DNA of 56,765 bases from contig JAJZBM010000018.1 of the NCBI GenBank assembly GCA_021798915.1, positions 1 to 56,765 on the forward strand, read 5' to 3'. This DNA comes from Pseudomonadota bacterium (GTDB lineage Bacteria; Pseudomonadota; Alphaproteobacteria; Acetobacterales; Acetobacteraceae). The notes beneath the pieces were generated by a model. That model did not search any database, was not told the origin of the DNA, and was given only the letters and a program-made list of their open reading frames with translations. The translations under genes and the position numbers were made by a program. This document shows, in pieces, positions 1 to 9,175 of this stretch; within the stretch, counting starts at the first letter, position 1, and each line of letters starts with the position of its first letter.

Positions 1-346
1 TCAGCATGAAGCGCGAGAAATCGCCGATATAGGGATTGCCGTTGGTGAAGGCGAGGCTGTAGCCGATCACCATCCAGGTGATCGTCACCAGGCAGCAGAT
101 GATGAAGGACTGCATCATGGTGGCGAGCACGTTTTTCTTGCGCACCATGCCGGCATAGAAGAGAGCGAGGCCCGGGATGGTCATCATCAGCACCAGCGCG
201 GTGCTGGTGAGCATCCAGGCGGTATCGCCGGTATCGATCTTGGGCGGCGCATCGGCCGCGAAGGCGGGGGCAATGAAGCCGGGGAGGGCGAGCAGGCCGG
301 TCGCGATCAGCGACAGGCGGGTTCGGGAAAGCCGGGTGGGCGTCAT
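1..346 (-). CDS. amtB: Ammonium transporter AmtB, N-terminal part (cut by window edge)
   Basis: This is the first ~115 residues of an Amt/MEP ammonium channel in the inner membrane. After a cleavable-looking signal peptide (about residues 1-31, ending AFA) it reads DTGDTAWMLTSTALVLMM followed by PGLALFYAGMVRKKNVLATM, the classic first two membrane segments of AmtB. The ATG at 346 has a GGAAG Shine-Dalgarno about 8 bases upstream. It follows glnK on the same strand after about 75 bases, the usual glnK-amtB operon in which the PII protein plugs the channel when nitrogen is plentiful. The rest of the gene lies left of the window. Confidence 0.95.
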   Translation of the reverse strand, partial: MTPTRLSRTRLSLIATGLLALPGFIAPAFAADAPPKIDTGDTAWMLTSTALVLMMTIPGLALFYAGMVRKKNVLATMMQSFIICCLVTITWMVIGYSLAFTNGNPYIGDFSRFML

Positions 347-420
347 CGTCTCACTTCCTTGACGGTATTGATCGATTGGGGCGTTATCGGGGCCGGTCCG
401 GGTGAAGGCGGCGCGGGCGG

Positions 421-774
<354 letters not shown>

Positions 775-852
775 TCATTTCGTATCGTTGTCATTCACCG
801 AAGCGGCGCCCCACCCGATTGGCGGGATGGCGACACCCACGAAAGTGAGGGA

Positions 853-870
853 ATTCAAGAACCGTGCCGC
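853..870 (-). promoter_or_regulatory. Imperfect sigma-54-like promoter upstream of glnK
   Basis: On the minus strand the sequence reads CGGCAC-GGTTC-TTGA. The spacing of the -24 and -12 elements is right, but the essential -12 GC is GA, so it is a weak match. It lies about 95 bases upstream of glnK, and glnK-amtB operons in alphaproteobacteria are typically NtrC/RpoN controlled. No NtrC-type dyad with correct spacing was found. Confidence 0.25.
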
Positions 871-976
871 AACCGCAAATCCTCTCCGGCGTCGCCTCGG
901 CGACCGGTCACGGCAAGGCGAGGTTCCTCTTGCCTAGATGGCGGGCATCGGACCATGATCGGGTCTGCCATCGCTT

Positions 977-998
977 GGCACAGGCGGTGCCTGTTTTT
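977..998. promoter_or_regulatory. Dyad GGCAC-AGGCG-GTGCC followed by a T run, between glnK and the FAD hydroxylase
   Basis: A perfect 5-bp inverted repeat with a 5-base centre is followed by TGTTTTTT. Read on the plus strand it is TGGCAC-AGGCG-GTGC, which also has sigma-54 -24/-12 spacing. Read as RNA it is a short terminator-like hairpin. Its role is undecided: operator, promoter, or the end of a small transcript from the divergent gap. Confidence 0.3.
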
Positions 999-1051
999 TG
1001 TGCAATAATAGTTTCCCAGCCCGAGCGGCCAGCAGACGGACGAGAGAGCGA

Positions 1052-2302
1052 ATGCCGGACATTATCGCGGTCGAGGTTGCGGTCGTCGGGGCGGGGCCGG
1101 TCGGCGGCACGCTGGCGCTGCGGCTCGCCGAGGCCGGCATCGCGACCGCGGTGATCGACCGCGCCGCCCTGCCGCCGATGGAGCATCCGGCCTTCGACGG
1201 CCGCGCTTATGCGATCGCCGCCGGCTCGCGCCGCCTGCTCGACGAGGCCGGGCTCTGGCGCCGGCTTCCCGACCCGCCGGGCCCGATCGCCGCCATCCGG
1301 GTCTCCGATGGCAAGGTCGGGCGCCCGGCCTCGCCCCTGTTCCTGCATTTCGATCTCGCCGAGATCGGGCTCGATGTCGGGGAGGGTGCCGCTTTCGGCT
1401 GGATGGTGGAAGCGCGGAGCCTGCGCCGGGCGCTCAATGCGGCACTCGCCGAGGGGCCGCGTCCGGGCCGCCCGCTCCACGTCTTCGCCCCCGCCGAGGC
1501 GACGGTCAGCCGTGGCGAGCGCGGCGCCGAGATCGCGCTCGCCGACGGGACGCGGATTGCCTGCCGCCTCGTCATCGCCGCCGAGGGGCGCGAAAGCCCG
1601 CTCCGGCGCGCGGCGCGCATTCCGGTGACGCGCTTTCCCTATCGCCAGAGCGGCCTCGTCGCGGCGATCGCGCATGACTATCCGCATCATGATACGGCAC
1701 TCGAACACTTCCTTCCCGCCGGCCCGTTCGCGCAATTGCCGATGGCGGCGAACGAGGCGGCGGAGCATGTTTCGGCGGTGGTGTGGACCGAGCGGCCGGC
1801 CCTGGCGGCGCATCTGATGACCCTCGATGACGCCGCGTTCGGCGCCGAGATCGCCCGCCGGCTCGGTGACCATCTCGGCGCCATCCGTCCGATCGGCCGG
1901 CGTTGGCTCTATCCGCTCTCGGCGCTCTATGCCCATCGCTATTTCGACCAGCGCCTGGTCCTGGTCGGGGACGCCGCGCATGGCATCCACCCGATCGCCG
2001 GGCAAGGCCTCAATCTCGGTTTTCGTGACGCGATCACCCTTGCCGACCTCGTCATCGATGCCGTCACGCGGGGCGAGGATCCGGGTGCGACGGCGCTGCT
2101 CCTCCGCTATCAGCGGGCGCGGCGCGGCGCCAATCTGCTCATGCTGACGGCGACCGATGCGCTCGACCGGCTGTTCAGCAACGATATCCCGCCGCTTCGT
2201 CTCGCGCGCGATCTCGGCATCGCCATGGTCCACCGCCTGCCGCCGCTGAAACGGTTTTTCATGCGCCAGGCGATGGGCGGCGTGTCCTTCGCGGAAGGGT
2301 AA
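1052..2302 (+). CDS. FAD-dependent ubiquinone biosynthesis hydroxylase, UbiH/UbiL/COQ6 family
   Basis: A 416-residue flavoprotein monooxygenase. The N-terminal dinucleotide fold is VVGAGPVGGTLALRLAEAG (GxGxxG at residues 13-18), and the second FAD motif LVLVGDAAHGIHPIAGQGLNLGFRD is the UbiH-family signature. These enzymes hydroxylate the aromatic ring of ubiquinone precursors at the inner membrane. Which ring carbon (UbiH, UbiF, UbiL type) cannot be told from this window. I chose the ATG at 1052 because the FAD fold starts a few residues later and family members begin there; an upstream in-frame start at 998 would add an unrelated basic stretch. It is followed by a repeat element, not by other ubi genes. 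Confidence 0.85.
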   Translation: MPDIIAVEVAVVGAGPVGGTLALRLAEAGIATAVIDRAALPPMEHPAFDGRAYAIAAGSRRLLDEAGLWRRLPDPPGPIAAIRVSDGKVGRPASPLFLHFDLAEIGLDVGEGAAFGWMVEARSLRRALNAALAEGPRPGRPLHVFAPAEATVSRGERGAEIALADGTRIACRLVIAAEGRESPLRRAARIPVTRFPYRQSGLVAAIAHDYPHHDTALEHFLPAGPFAQLPMAANEAAEHVSAVVWTERPALAAHLMTLDDAAFGAEIARRLGDHLGAIRPIGRRWLYPLSALYAHRYFDQRLVLVGDAAHGIHPIAGQGLNLGFRDAITLADLVIDAVTRGEDPGATALLLRYQRARRGANLLMLTATDALDRLFSNDIPPLRLARDLGIAMVHRLPPLKRFFMRQAMGGVSFAEG

Positions 2303-2307
2303 GAAAT

Positions 2308-2422
2308 GTTCTTTTTTGAAAAAAAGAACCAAAAAACGTTTATTCGTTCGCACGCCGGCATGCCTCAGTCACGGCCCAACGGGAAGAAAGTCTTTTTGCT
2401 TCTTTTTCTTCAGAAAAAGAAG
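2308..2422 (+). repeat. Hairpin-rich interspersed repeat, copy A
   Basis: An AT-rich element of about 115 bases in GC-rich DNA. It begins with an inverted repeat GTTCTTTTTT / AAAAAAGAAC (2308-2329) and ends with a perfect 10-bp stem CTTCTTTTTC / GAAAAAGAAG with a 4-base loop (2399-2422). The left stem is followed by CCAAAAAAC, and the right stem is preceded by AAAGTCTTTTTG. The same arrangement occurs in inverted orientation at 14581-14699. Both stems could end transcription of the upstream hydroxylase gene. Confidence 0.8.
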
Positions 2423-2457
2423 AACTTTATTTGAATCAACCGCGAAGGAGATCACCC

Positions 2458-2871
2458 ATGCGCCTGTTTCGTCTCGCTTTACCGCTGCTCGGCCTGGCCT
2501 TTTTGACTGCTCCGGCGTGGGCACAAAGCGGCGGGTCTTCGCTCATGCAGGATGCCGGTTCGCTGATGGGCGGCGGCGGGGCGGGCGGGCTCATGGGGAA
2601 GCTGCCGGTCCCGCAGGTCAGCGATGACAGCGCGCTGAGCTATCTGAAAGCGGCGCGGAGCGCGCTCGCCGGCGGCAAGACCGGGCTCGCGCAGGAGGCG
2701 CTGGAGCGCGCCGAAAGCCGGCTTTTGACCCGTGACGTCGCCCCCTCGCAAGCCGGCAGCGCGATCAGCGATCCCTCGATCAGCGAAATCAGCAAGGCGC
2801 TGCAAGCGCTCGCCTCGGGCCAGACCAGCACGGCACTTCAGGTGGTGGACGCGCTGATCGCCAAAATGTGA
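2458..2871 (+). CDS. Small exported protein of unknown function
   Basis: A 137-residue protein that I do not recognise. It has a clear Sec signal peptide (MRLFRLALPLLGLAFLTAPAWA, cleavage after about residue 22), then a Gly/Met-rich linker, then an alanine-rich helical region from about residue 60. The helical part (ALSYLKAARSALAGGKTGLAQEALERAESRLL) resembles a single tetratricopeptide-like helical hairpin. The ATG has a strong GAAGGAG site 7 bases upstream, immediately right of repeat copy A. It is probably periplasmic. Third-position GC matches its neighbours. Confidence 0.7.
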   Translation: MRLFRLALPLLGLAFLTAPAWAQSGGSSLMQDAGSLMGGGGAGGLMGKLPVPQVSDDSALSYLKAARSALAGGKTGLAQEALERAESRLLTRDVAPSQAGSAISDPSISEISKALQALASGQTSTALQVVDALIAKM

Positions 2872-2966
2872 CGGCGCGGCCACCGGCGCTTGACGGGTTT
2901 GATCGCTTCCGGCAACTGCTCGCCAAGGCCATGCTTTGAGCCGTTGAGGAAAGTCCCGGATTTCGT

Positions 2967-4409
2967 ATGCGAGCGAGACTGTGTCCGCGCCCCACGCTCA
3001 CGCTCCCCGCGTTCGTGCTGTTCGCAGCCTGCGTCGGCTGCGCGGCCCCGCCGCCAGCGCCGCCGCTGTCACCGGACGCGCAAGCGGCGGCGCTGGAGGC
3101 GCGCCGGCTCGATGACCCGCGCCTGCTCGCCTTCATCCGCGCCGCCGAGCGCCTCGATCCTGGCGGCGGGGACGTGGCAACCGGGCCGCCGCCCTGGACG
3201 CTCCGCCGCCTGACGCTCGCGGCACTTTATTTTCATCCCGATCTCGATGTGGCGCGGAGCGCGCTCGCGCTCGCCGAAGCCGGCAAGGTCACCGCCGGCG
3301 AGCGTCCCAATCCCAACGTCGCTTTCGTGCCGCCGCCGTTTCTGTTCGGCGGCGTCGTCAATGCGGTGATCGAGACCGGCGGCAAGCGCGCGGCGCGGCT
3401 CGCCACCGCCGGCGCCCTCGCCGAGGCGGCGCGCGCCGATCTGGTCACTGCCGGCTGGCAGGTGCGGGGCGCGGTGCGCGATGCGATGCAGGCGTTATGG
3501 GCGGCGCGCCAGCGGGCGAGCATGCTTGCCGCGGAGGCGGCGGCACAGCGGAAACTCGCCGCCGCCGAGGATGCCCGCCTCGAAGCCGGGGCGGCGAGCG
3601 CGGCCGAGGTGAGCCAGGCGCACATCGCCACCGCCAGCCTCGCCACCGCGATCAGCGACAATGCCCGCGCGACCGCCGAGGCCGAGGTGGCGCTGGCCGG
3701 CGCGATCGGCGTGCCGGCTTCGTCCCTGCGAGGGGTTGCGCTCGATTTCGGCCGTTTCGACCACCCCCCGGCGCTCGCCGCCGATCTCGCCGAGGGGAGG
3801 CTGCGGCGCGCGGCGCTGATCGGGCGGAGCGATGTCAAGGCCGAACTCGCCGCCTACGCGGCAGCGCAAGGGGCGCTGCGCGAGCAGCTCGCCAACCGCT
3901 ATCCCAATCTGGTCTTGAGCCCGGGCTATAACTGGTACCAGGGCATAAACGCCTTCGCCTTGGCGCCGGGCTTCGATCTGCCGATCCTCAACCAGAATCA
4001 GGGGCGGATCGCCGAGGCGACGGCGCGGCGCGACCAGGCGGCGGCGCGGTTCGTCGCCCTGCAGGCGCGGATCATCGCCGCTCTCGATCGCGCCGGGGCG
4101 GATTGCCGCGCCAGTGAGGCCGGTCTGCGCGAGGCCGATGCGCTGCTTGCCGCCGAGGCGCGGCGGGCGAGGGAGGTTGCGGGCGCCTTTCGCGCCGGCG
4201 CCGCCGACCAGCCGGCGCTGCTCGCGAGTGAAACCGACCTCGCCCATGCCCGCCGCGCCTGGTTTGAGGCACGGGTCGCGGCCCTGACCGCGATTGGTGA
4301 ATTGGAGGATGCGTTGCGCCAACCGCTCTTCGATCCCGGCGCCACTTTGCCCGACCTGGCGGCGCCGCCGCGCGCCGAATTCGCCGGCGCCGAAAGTCCC
4401 GGCCGGTGA
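2967..4409 (+). CDS. TolC-family outer membrane efflux protein
   Basis: A 480-residue outer-membrane factor of the CusC/CzcC kind. The N terminus is a lipoprotein-like signal with cysteines at FAACVGC, followed by a Pro-rich linker. Two long helical stretches rich in Ala/Glu/Arg, each with a TolC-type repeat, follow. PNPNVAFVPPPFLFGG and RYPNLVLSPGYNW are the typical beta-strand approaches. It is the first gene of a three-gene operon; its stop overlaps the GTG start of the adaptor by four bases. It would form the exit duct of the tripartite pump. Confidence 0.85.
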   Translation: MRARLCPRPTLTLPAFVLFAACVGCAAPPPAPPLSPDAQAAALEARRLDDPRLLAFIRAAERLDPGGGDVATGPPPWTLRRLTLAALYFHPDLDVARSALALAEAGKVTAGERPNPNVAFVPPPFLFGGVVNAVIETGGKRAARLATAGALAEAARADLVTAGWQVRGAVRDAMQALWAARQRASMLAAEAAAQRKLAAAEDARLEAGAASAAEVSQAHIATASLATAISDNARATAEAEVALAGAIGVPASSLRGVALDFGRFDHPPALAADLAEGRLRRAALIGRSDVKAELAAYAAAQGALREQLANRYPNLVLSPGYNWYQGINAFALAPGFDLPILNQNQGRIAEATARRDQAAARFVALQARIIAALDRAGADCRASEAGLREADALLAAEARRAREVAGAFRAGAADQPALLASETDLAHARRAWFEARVAALTAIGELEDALRQPLFDPGATLPDLAAPPRAEFAGAESPGR

Positions 4410-5548
4410 GCGGGGGGCGGGTGAGGGGGCGCCGTCGCCGCTGGATCGCGGGGCTCATCGTGTTCGCCGGGCTTGCCATCGCCGGCGGCGTGGTCGCGCT
4501 TTATCTTGCCAACCACGATGCCGATGACGACGCGCAAGCGGCGCCGAAACCCGCCCCTGTCGCCGCCACCCCCGTCGCCGCCACCCCCGCCGCCGCTCTT
4601 GGGCCGGACGGCACGCCGGTGATCACGCTCGACGACGCCGCGCGGACGCAAAGCGATATCGCCCTCCTGACCCTGAAACCGGCGCCGCAGCCGGTGATGA
4701 TCGCGGCGTTCGGCACCGTGCTCGACCCGGCGCCGCTCGCCGAGCTGATGCAAAAGGCAGCGCAGGCGCGGGCGGCGCGTGACGAGGCGGGCGCGCGCGC
4801 CGGCGCGGCGGCGGCGGAATATCGGCGCGATCAGACCCTGTTTCGTGATCAGCACAATGTTTCGGCGCAGGCGCTGGAGGCGGCGGCGGCGAATGACCGC
4901 GCCGCGGCGGCGGTGCTCGCCGGGCGAGAGGCCGATCTCGGCGCGCTGGGTGATCTGGCCGCGAACCAATGGGGGGCGGTGCTCGGCCCCGATATCGTCG
5001 CCGGCGGCGCCTTCGCCCGGCGGCTTGCACGTGGTGAGGAATGGCTGGTGAGCGTCGGCGTGCCCCCGGACCGGGCTGCGGAGCTGGCGGCGCCGGCGCG
5101 GGCCTGGGCCGCGCCGGCCTCCCCCTCTCCAGCCGGGGCGGCGGCGCCGCGCCTCGAATTGCGGCTGATTTCGGCGCTGCCGCGTGTCGATCCGCGCGCC
5201 CAGGCGCCGCTCCTCCTCTATGCCGCGCCGAGTGCGGGCGGGCTGCTCGCTGGGATGAACATCGCCGTGTCGCTTCCCGGCGCGCCCCGCCCGGCGGCGC
5301 TCCGCGTGCCGGCGGAGGCGGTGCTGTGGTGGCAGGGGCGGGGCTGGGTCTATCGCCGGATCGCGCCGGGGCGCTTTGCCCGCGCCGCGATCGCGACCGA
5401 TCAGCCGGCGCCGGAGGGGGGCTTCATCATCGCCGATCCAGAGCCCGCGTCCGCCCCGATGACCATCGTCGGGCGCGGCGCTGCCTCCGTCTTTTCCGAG
5501 GAATTCCGCGGCCAGATCCAGCTCGGCGAAGGAGATAGCGATCCGTGA
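4406..5548 (+). CDS. RND efflux periplasmic adaptor (membrane fusion protein, CusB/CzcB-like)
   Basis: A 380-residue adaptor anchored by one N-terminal membrane helix (about residues 12-34) after a very basic MSGGRVRGRRRRW. A Pro/Ala-rich linker follows, then a short alpha-helical hairpin (AELMQKAAQARAARDEAGARAGAAAAEYRRDQ) and beta-barrel segments (VSLPGAPRPAALRVPAEAVLWWQGRGWVYRR). The start is GTG, overlapping the stop of the outer-membrane gene as GTGA, so translation is probably coupled. Its own stop overlaps the next gene in the same way. It has no extra N-terminal metal-binding domain, so the substrate cannot be read from it. Confidence 0.8.
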   Translation: MSGGRVRGRRRRWIAGLIVFAGLAIAGGVVALYLANHDADDDAQAAPKPAPVAATPVAATPAAALGPDGTPVITLDDAARTQSDIALLTLKPAPQPVMIAAFGTVLDPAPLAELMQKAAQARAARDEAGARAGAAAAEYRRDQTLFRDQHNVSAQALEAAAANDRAAAAVLAGREADLGALGDLAANQWGAVLGPDIVAGGAFARRLARGEEWLVSVGVPPDRAAELAAPARAWAAPASPSPAGAAAPRLELRLISALPRVDPRAQAPLLLYAAPSAGGLLAGMNIAVSLPGAPRPAALRVPAEAVLWWQGRGWVYRRIAPGRFARAAIATDQPAPEGGFIIADPEPASAPMTIVGRGAASVFSEEFRGQIQLGEGDSDP

Positions 5549-8500
5549 CGGAGCTTCCCGCGCCGCGCGGGCCGCAGGCGGTGCTGATCGGGCTCGCGAT
5601 CCGCTTTCGTGGCGTCATCGCCGCGCTCACGATGACCCTCCTCGCCTATGGCGCCTATACCCTCCCCAGCCTCAGCTATGACGTTTTTCCCGAATTCGCC
5701 CCGCCCCAGGTCGGCATCCAGACCGAGGCGCCGGGGCTCTCGCCGGAGCAGGTGGAAACCCTGGTGACACAGCCGATCGAGGATGCGCTCGGCGGCGCAC
5801 CGGGGGTGGAAACCCTGCGCTCGACCTCGATCCAGGGGCTCTCGGTGATCACCGTGTTGTTCGGCGAGGGCGGCGATCTCTACCGCGACCGCGAGATCGT
5901 CGCCGAGCGGCTGGTGAACGCCGCCCGCCGCCTGCCGCCGGGGATCGCGCCGCCGACGCTCTCGCCGCTCGCCTCCTCGACCAGCACCGTGCTCATCCTC
6001 GGCCTCACCGCCGGCCGCGTGGGGGTGAGCGCGATCGATCTCCGCGACGCCGCCGACGGGACGCTGCGCCCGCGCCTGCTCGCCGTCCCCGGGGTTGCCA
6101 ACGCGGCGGTGTTCGGCGGCGATGTCGCGGGCTTACGGATCAGCATCGACCCGGCGCGGCTGGCGCGTTTCAATCTCGGCCTCGATGACGTGCTGGCCGC
6201 GGCGCGGCGGGCGAGCGGGTTGCGCGGCGCCGGCTTCATCGAGACCCCGAACCAGCGTCTCGTGCTCGCGACCGAGGGGCAGGCGACGAATGCCGCCCTC
6301 CTCGCCGGGCGGCTGGTCGCGCGCGGGGAGAGGGGGCGGGTGACGCTCGGCGATGTCGCCGAGATCGGCCTCGCGCCGCTGCCGCCGTTCGGCGCCGGCA
6401 GCATCATGGGCGAGCCCGGCGTCGTCGTCGTGGTTTCGGCGCAATATGGCGCCAATACCGTCGAGGTGACGGAGCGGGTGCTGCGCGCGGTCTCCGGGCT
6501 GCGCGCCGATCTCGAGGGGCGCGGCATCGTTCTGCACGACGATCTGTTCCGCCCGGCGGATTTCATCCGCGCCGCGATCGGCAATGTCGGCGCGTCCCTG
6601 GTGCTCGGCGGGGGGCTGGTGATCGTGGTTCTGTTCCTGTTTCTGTTCGATCTTCGCACCGCCGCGATCTCCTGCCTCGCCATCCCGCTTTCGCTGCTCG
6701 CCGCGGTGCTGGTCCTCACCCGGTTCGGTGTCTCGCTCAACACCATGACGCTCGGCGGGCTCGCCATCGCCATCGGCGAGGTCGTCGATGACGCGGTCAT
6801 CGATGTCGAGAACATCACCCGCAGGCTGCGCGAGAACCGCCGCGCCGCCGCCCCCCGCCCGGCCGCCGCGGTGGTGCTCGCGGCCTCGCTCGAGGTGCGT
6901 GGGGCGGTGGTACACGCAACCTTCATCGTGGTTCTGGTGTTTCTGCCGATTCTGGCGCTGCCGGGGCTCGCCGGGCGGTTTTTCGCGCCCCTCGGCCTCG
7001 CCTATATCCTCGCCATTCTCGCCTCCCTCGTGATCGCGCTCACCGTCACCCCGGCTTTGGCGATGCTGCTTCTGGTGCGAAGGCGAGACGGGCGGGGCGA
7101 GCCGCCGGTGATCCGCTTTCTCCGCCGCCGCTATGAGCGCTGGCTGTTGGCCGCGATGCGCCATGCCGGGGCGGTGATGGTGGCGACGCTGCTCGCCACC
7201 GCCGCCGGCTGTGGCGCTTTGCCGTTTTTCGCCAGCGCCTTTCTGCCCGAACTCAACGAGGGCCATCTCGTCGTCCATGTCGCGGCGGTGCCCGGTACCT
7301 CGATCGCCGAATCGCTTCGCCTCGGCCGCCTGATCAGCCGCGCCATCGCCGCCCTCCCGGTGGTGCGGGTGGTGGCGCAGCGGGTCGGGCGGGCGGAATT
7401 GTCGGAGGATACTTGGGGGCCGGAATACAGCGAATTCGATGTCGATCTCCGGCCCGGCCTCTCCAGCGCCGAGGCGGCCCGCGCCAGCGCCGATCTTCGC
7501 GCCGTTCTCGCCCGCTTCACCGGGGTCAGCTTCGCCATCACCCCCTTTCTCACCGAACGGATCGAGGAGACGCTGTCGGGCTACACCGCGCCTTTGGTGG
7601 TCAATATCTTCGGCGCCGATCTCGACGCGCTCGACCATGCCGGCGCCGCGGTCGCGCGCGTGCTCGGCGGGATGGCGGGGGCGGCCGATGTCACCCTGGC
7701 CGCACCACCCGGCGCGCCGGAGGTGGCCATTCGTCTTCGCCCCGCCGCGCTCGCCCGCGCCGGTCTGACCGCCGGCGCGGTGATCGACGCCATCGCCACC
7801 GCCTATCAGGGCGAAACCGTGGGCGCGGTGGTCGAGGGCAACCGGGTGCGGCCGCTGGTCGCCCTCCTCACCCCGTCGCTGCGCCACGATGTCGCGGCAC
7901 TCGGCGCGCTGCCGCTCCGCGCCCAGGATGGCAGCGCGGTCACGCTCGGCGAGGTTGCCGATATTTTCGAGCGCGAAGGCCGCGCTTCCCTCCAGCATAT
8001 CGGCGCGCGCAGGGTCCAGAGCGTCACCGCCGCGATCACCGCCCGCGATGTCGCCGGGTTCATGCGCGCGGCGCGGGCACGGCTGGCCGCCGAGGTCACG
8101 CTGCCGCCCGGCACCTATCTCGAATTCGCCGGCACCGCCGCCCAGCAATCACGGGCGACGCATGATCTCGTGCTGCGTGCCGTGCTCGCCGGGATCGGCG
8201 TCATCGCGCTGCTCTGGGTGGTGACCGAGAACGCGCGCAATTTGGTCCTCATTCTCGCCAATCTGCCCTTCGCCCTGGTCGGCGGGGTGCTGGCGGTGTT
8301 CGCCTCGGGCGGGGTCTTGACGCTCGGGGCGACGGTCGGGTTCGTGACCCTGTTCGGCATCACGCTCCGCAACGCGATCATGATGATTTCGCATTACGAG
8401 CATCTGGTCAGCGTCGAGCGCCTGCCCTGGGGGGCGGGGACGGCGCTGCGCGGCGCCGGCGACCGGCTGGCGCCGATCGTCATGACCTCGCTGGTGACGG

Positions 8501-8679
8501 CGCTCGGCCTTTCGCCGCTGGTGATCGGCATGGGCGATCCCGGACGCGAGATCGAGGGGCCGATGGCGCTGGTCATTCTCGGCGGCCTGGTCAGCTCGAT
8601 GGCGCTCAATCTGCTGGTGCTGCCGATTCTCGCCTGGCGCTTCGGCCGCTTCGGGCCGAAGGCATCGGACGCGCGGTGA
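5545..8679 (+). CDS. RND efflux pump inner-membrane transporter, CzcA/CusA (HME) family
   Basis: A 1,044-residue proton-driven transporter with the standard duplicated layout: TM1, a large periplasmic domain, TM2-6, then the same again. TM1 follows VLIGLAIRFRGVIAALTM; the conserved VFPEFAPPQVGIQTEAPGLS is typical of the heavy-metal efflux subfamily. TM4 reads GGLAIAIGEVVDDAVIDVENI and holds the acidic proton-relay residues. The porter-domain segment RIEETLSGYTAPLVVNIFG replaces the Met-containing segment seen in copper/silver CusA, so Cu/Ag export is not supported; Zn/Co/Ni or organic substrates remain open. The GTG start overlaps the adaptor stop. No dedicated regulator is adjacent. Confidence 0.85.
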   Translation: MTELPAPRGPQAVLIGLAIRFRGVIAALTMTLLAYGAYTLPSLSYDVFPEFAPPQVGIQTEAPGLSPEQVETLVTQPIEDALGGAPGVETLRSTSIQGLSVITVLFGEGGDLYRDREIVAERLVNAARRLPPGIAPPTLSPLASSTSTVLILGLTAGRVGVSAIDLRDAADGTLRPRLLAVPGVANAAVFGGDVAGLRISIDPARLARFNLGLDDVLAAARRASGLRGAGFIETPNQRLVLATEGQATNAALLAGRLVARGERGRVTLGDVAEIGLAPLPPFGAGSIMGEPGVVVVVSAQYGANTVEVTERVLRAVSGLRADLEGRGIVLHDDLFRPADFIRAAIGNVGASLVLGGGLVIVVLFLFLFDLRTAAISCLAIPLSLLAAVLVLTRFGVSLNTMTLGGLAIAIGEVVDDAVIDVENITRRLRENRRAAAPRPAAAVVLAASLEVRGAVVHATFIVVLVFLPILALPGLAGRFFAPLGLAYILAILASLVIALTVTPALAMLLLVRRRDGRGEPPVIRFLRRRYERWLLAAMRHAGAVMVATLLATAAGCGALPFFASAFLPELNEGHLVVHVAAVPGTSIAESLRLGRLISRAIAALPVVRVVAQRVGRAELSEDTWGPEYSEFDVDLRPGLSSAEAARASADLRAVLARFTGVSFAITPFLTERIEETLSGYTAPLVVNIFGADLDALDHAGAAVARVLGGMAGAADVTLAAPPGAPEVAIRLRPAALARAGLTAGAVIDAIATAYQGETVGAVVEGNRVRPLVALLTPSLRHDVAALGALPLRAQDGSAVTLGEVADIFEREGRASLQHIGARRVQSVTAAITARDVAGFMRAARARLAAEVTLPPGTYLEFAGTAAQQSRATHDLVLRAVLAGIGVIALLWVVTENARNLVLILANLPFALVGGVLAVFASGGVLTLGATVGFVTLFGITLRNAIMMISHYEHLVSVERLPWGAGTALRGAGDRLAPIVMTSLVTALGLSPLVIGMGDPGREIEGPMALVILGGLVSSMALNLLVLPILAWRFGRFGPKASDAR

Positions 8680-8731
8680 GCCGGCCGGTGCGCCCCACGC
8701 GTGTGAATTCCCTGCTATGATCACAAATTCG

Positions 8732-8769
8732 TTGACAGGACGCTTACACGGTTTCTAATCGCGTGTAAG
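8732..8769 (+). promoter_or_regulatory. Sigma-70 promoter with overlapping inverted-repeat operator
   Basis: A consensus -35 TTGACA (8732-8737) is 16 bases from a 5/6 match -10 TCTAAT (8754-8759). A perfect 8-bp inverted repeat CTTACACG-N11-CGTGTAAG (8743-8750 and 8762-8769) is centred on the -10 box, where a dimeric repressor would block RNA polymerase. It would drive the glycosyltransferase-methyltransferase pair through a leader of roughly 400 bases. Confidence 0.6.
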
Positions 8770-9175
8770 TAAGCACCGGGACGAAATGGTTTTTCTCGTT
8801 CCGATGTGTTCAAGCGCCTCTAGGAGACCCAAGCGTATGGCGAGAGCTAGGTCTACGGACGTGGTCCAAGCGAATGGGTTTGGGCGGCGGCGGCGTTCAC
8901 GCCTGCAGCCATGTGTCGCGCCCGTGGCTCCGTGGCTCCGTGGCTCAGAGATCGGCGGCGGCGGCGATTTTTTCCAGGATGATGGCCGTTCGTGTTCCTG
9001 GCTTGACCGGCGGCGCGCCCGACGATGGCGCGGCCGAGGCGGGCAAACGGCGTCAAGATGACATTGTCATGGTCAGGCGGCCAAGGAGCGTCACTGGCCA
9101 TGGGAAGGCTGTCAAAGAAAGGATTGCCATGCGGGATTGCCGGAAGATGCTGAGTTTAAGCCGAATGAGGAACCA
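8770..9175 (+). other. Long leader region without a convincing gene
   Basis: About 400 bases separate the promoter from the glycosyltransferase start. Three perfect tandem copies of CGTGGCTC lie at 8923-8946. Open frames here give basic, low-complexity translations with no recognisable domain. The best small candidate is a 16-codon frame at 9129-9179 (MRDCRKMLSLSRMRNQ) with an AAAGGA site 6 bases upstream; its TGA overlaps the GTG of the glycosyltransferase, so it could be a coupled leader peptide. Confidence 0.4.

Noticed and set aside
977-991. NtrC binding site
   Set aside because: The half-sites GCAC and GTGC are 5 bases apart, while NtrC sites have 7; spacing does not fit.
6133-8148. Long minus-strand open frame (~670 codons) opposite the RND transporter
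   Set aside because: The translation is Arg/Gly/His-rich with no domain; it is the mirror of a high-GC coding sequence with full RND motifs on the plus strand.
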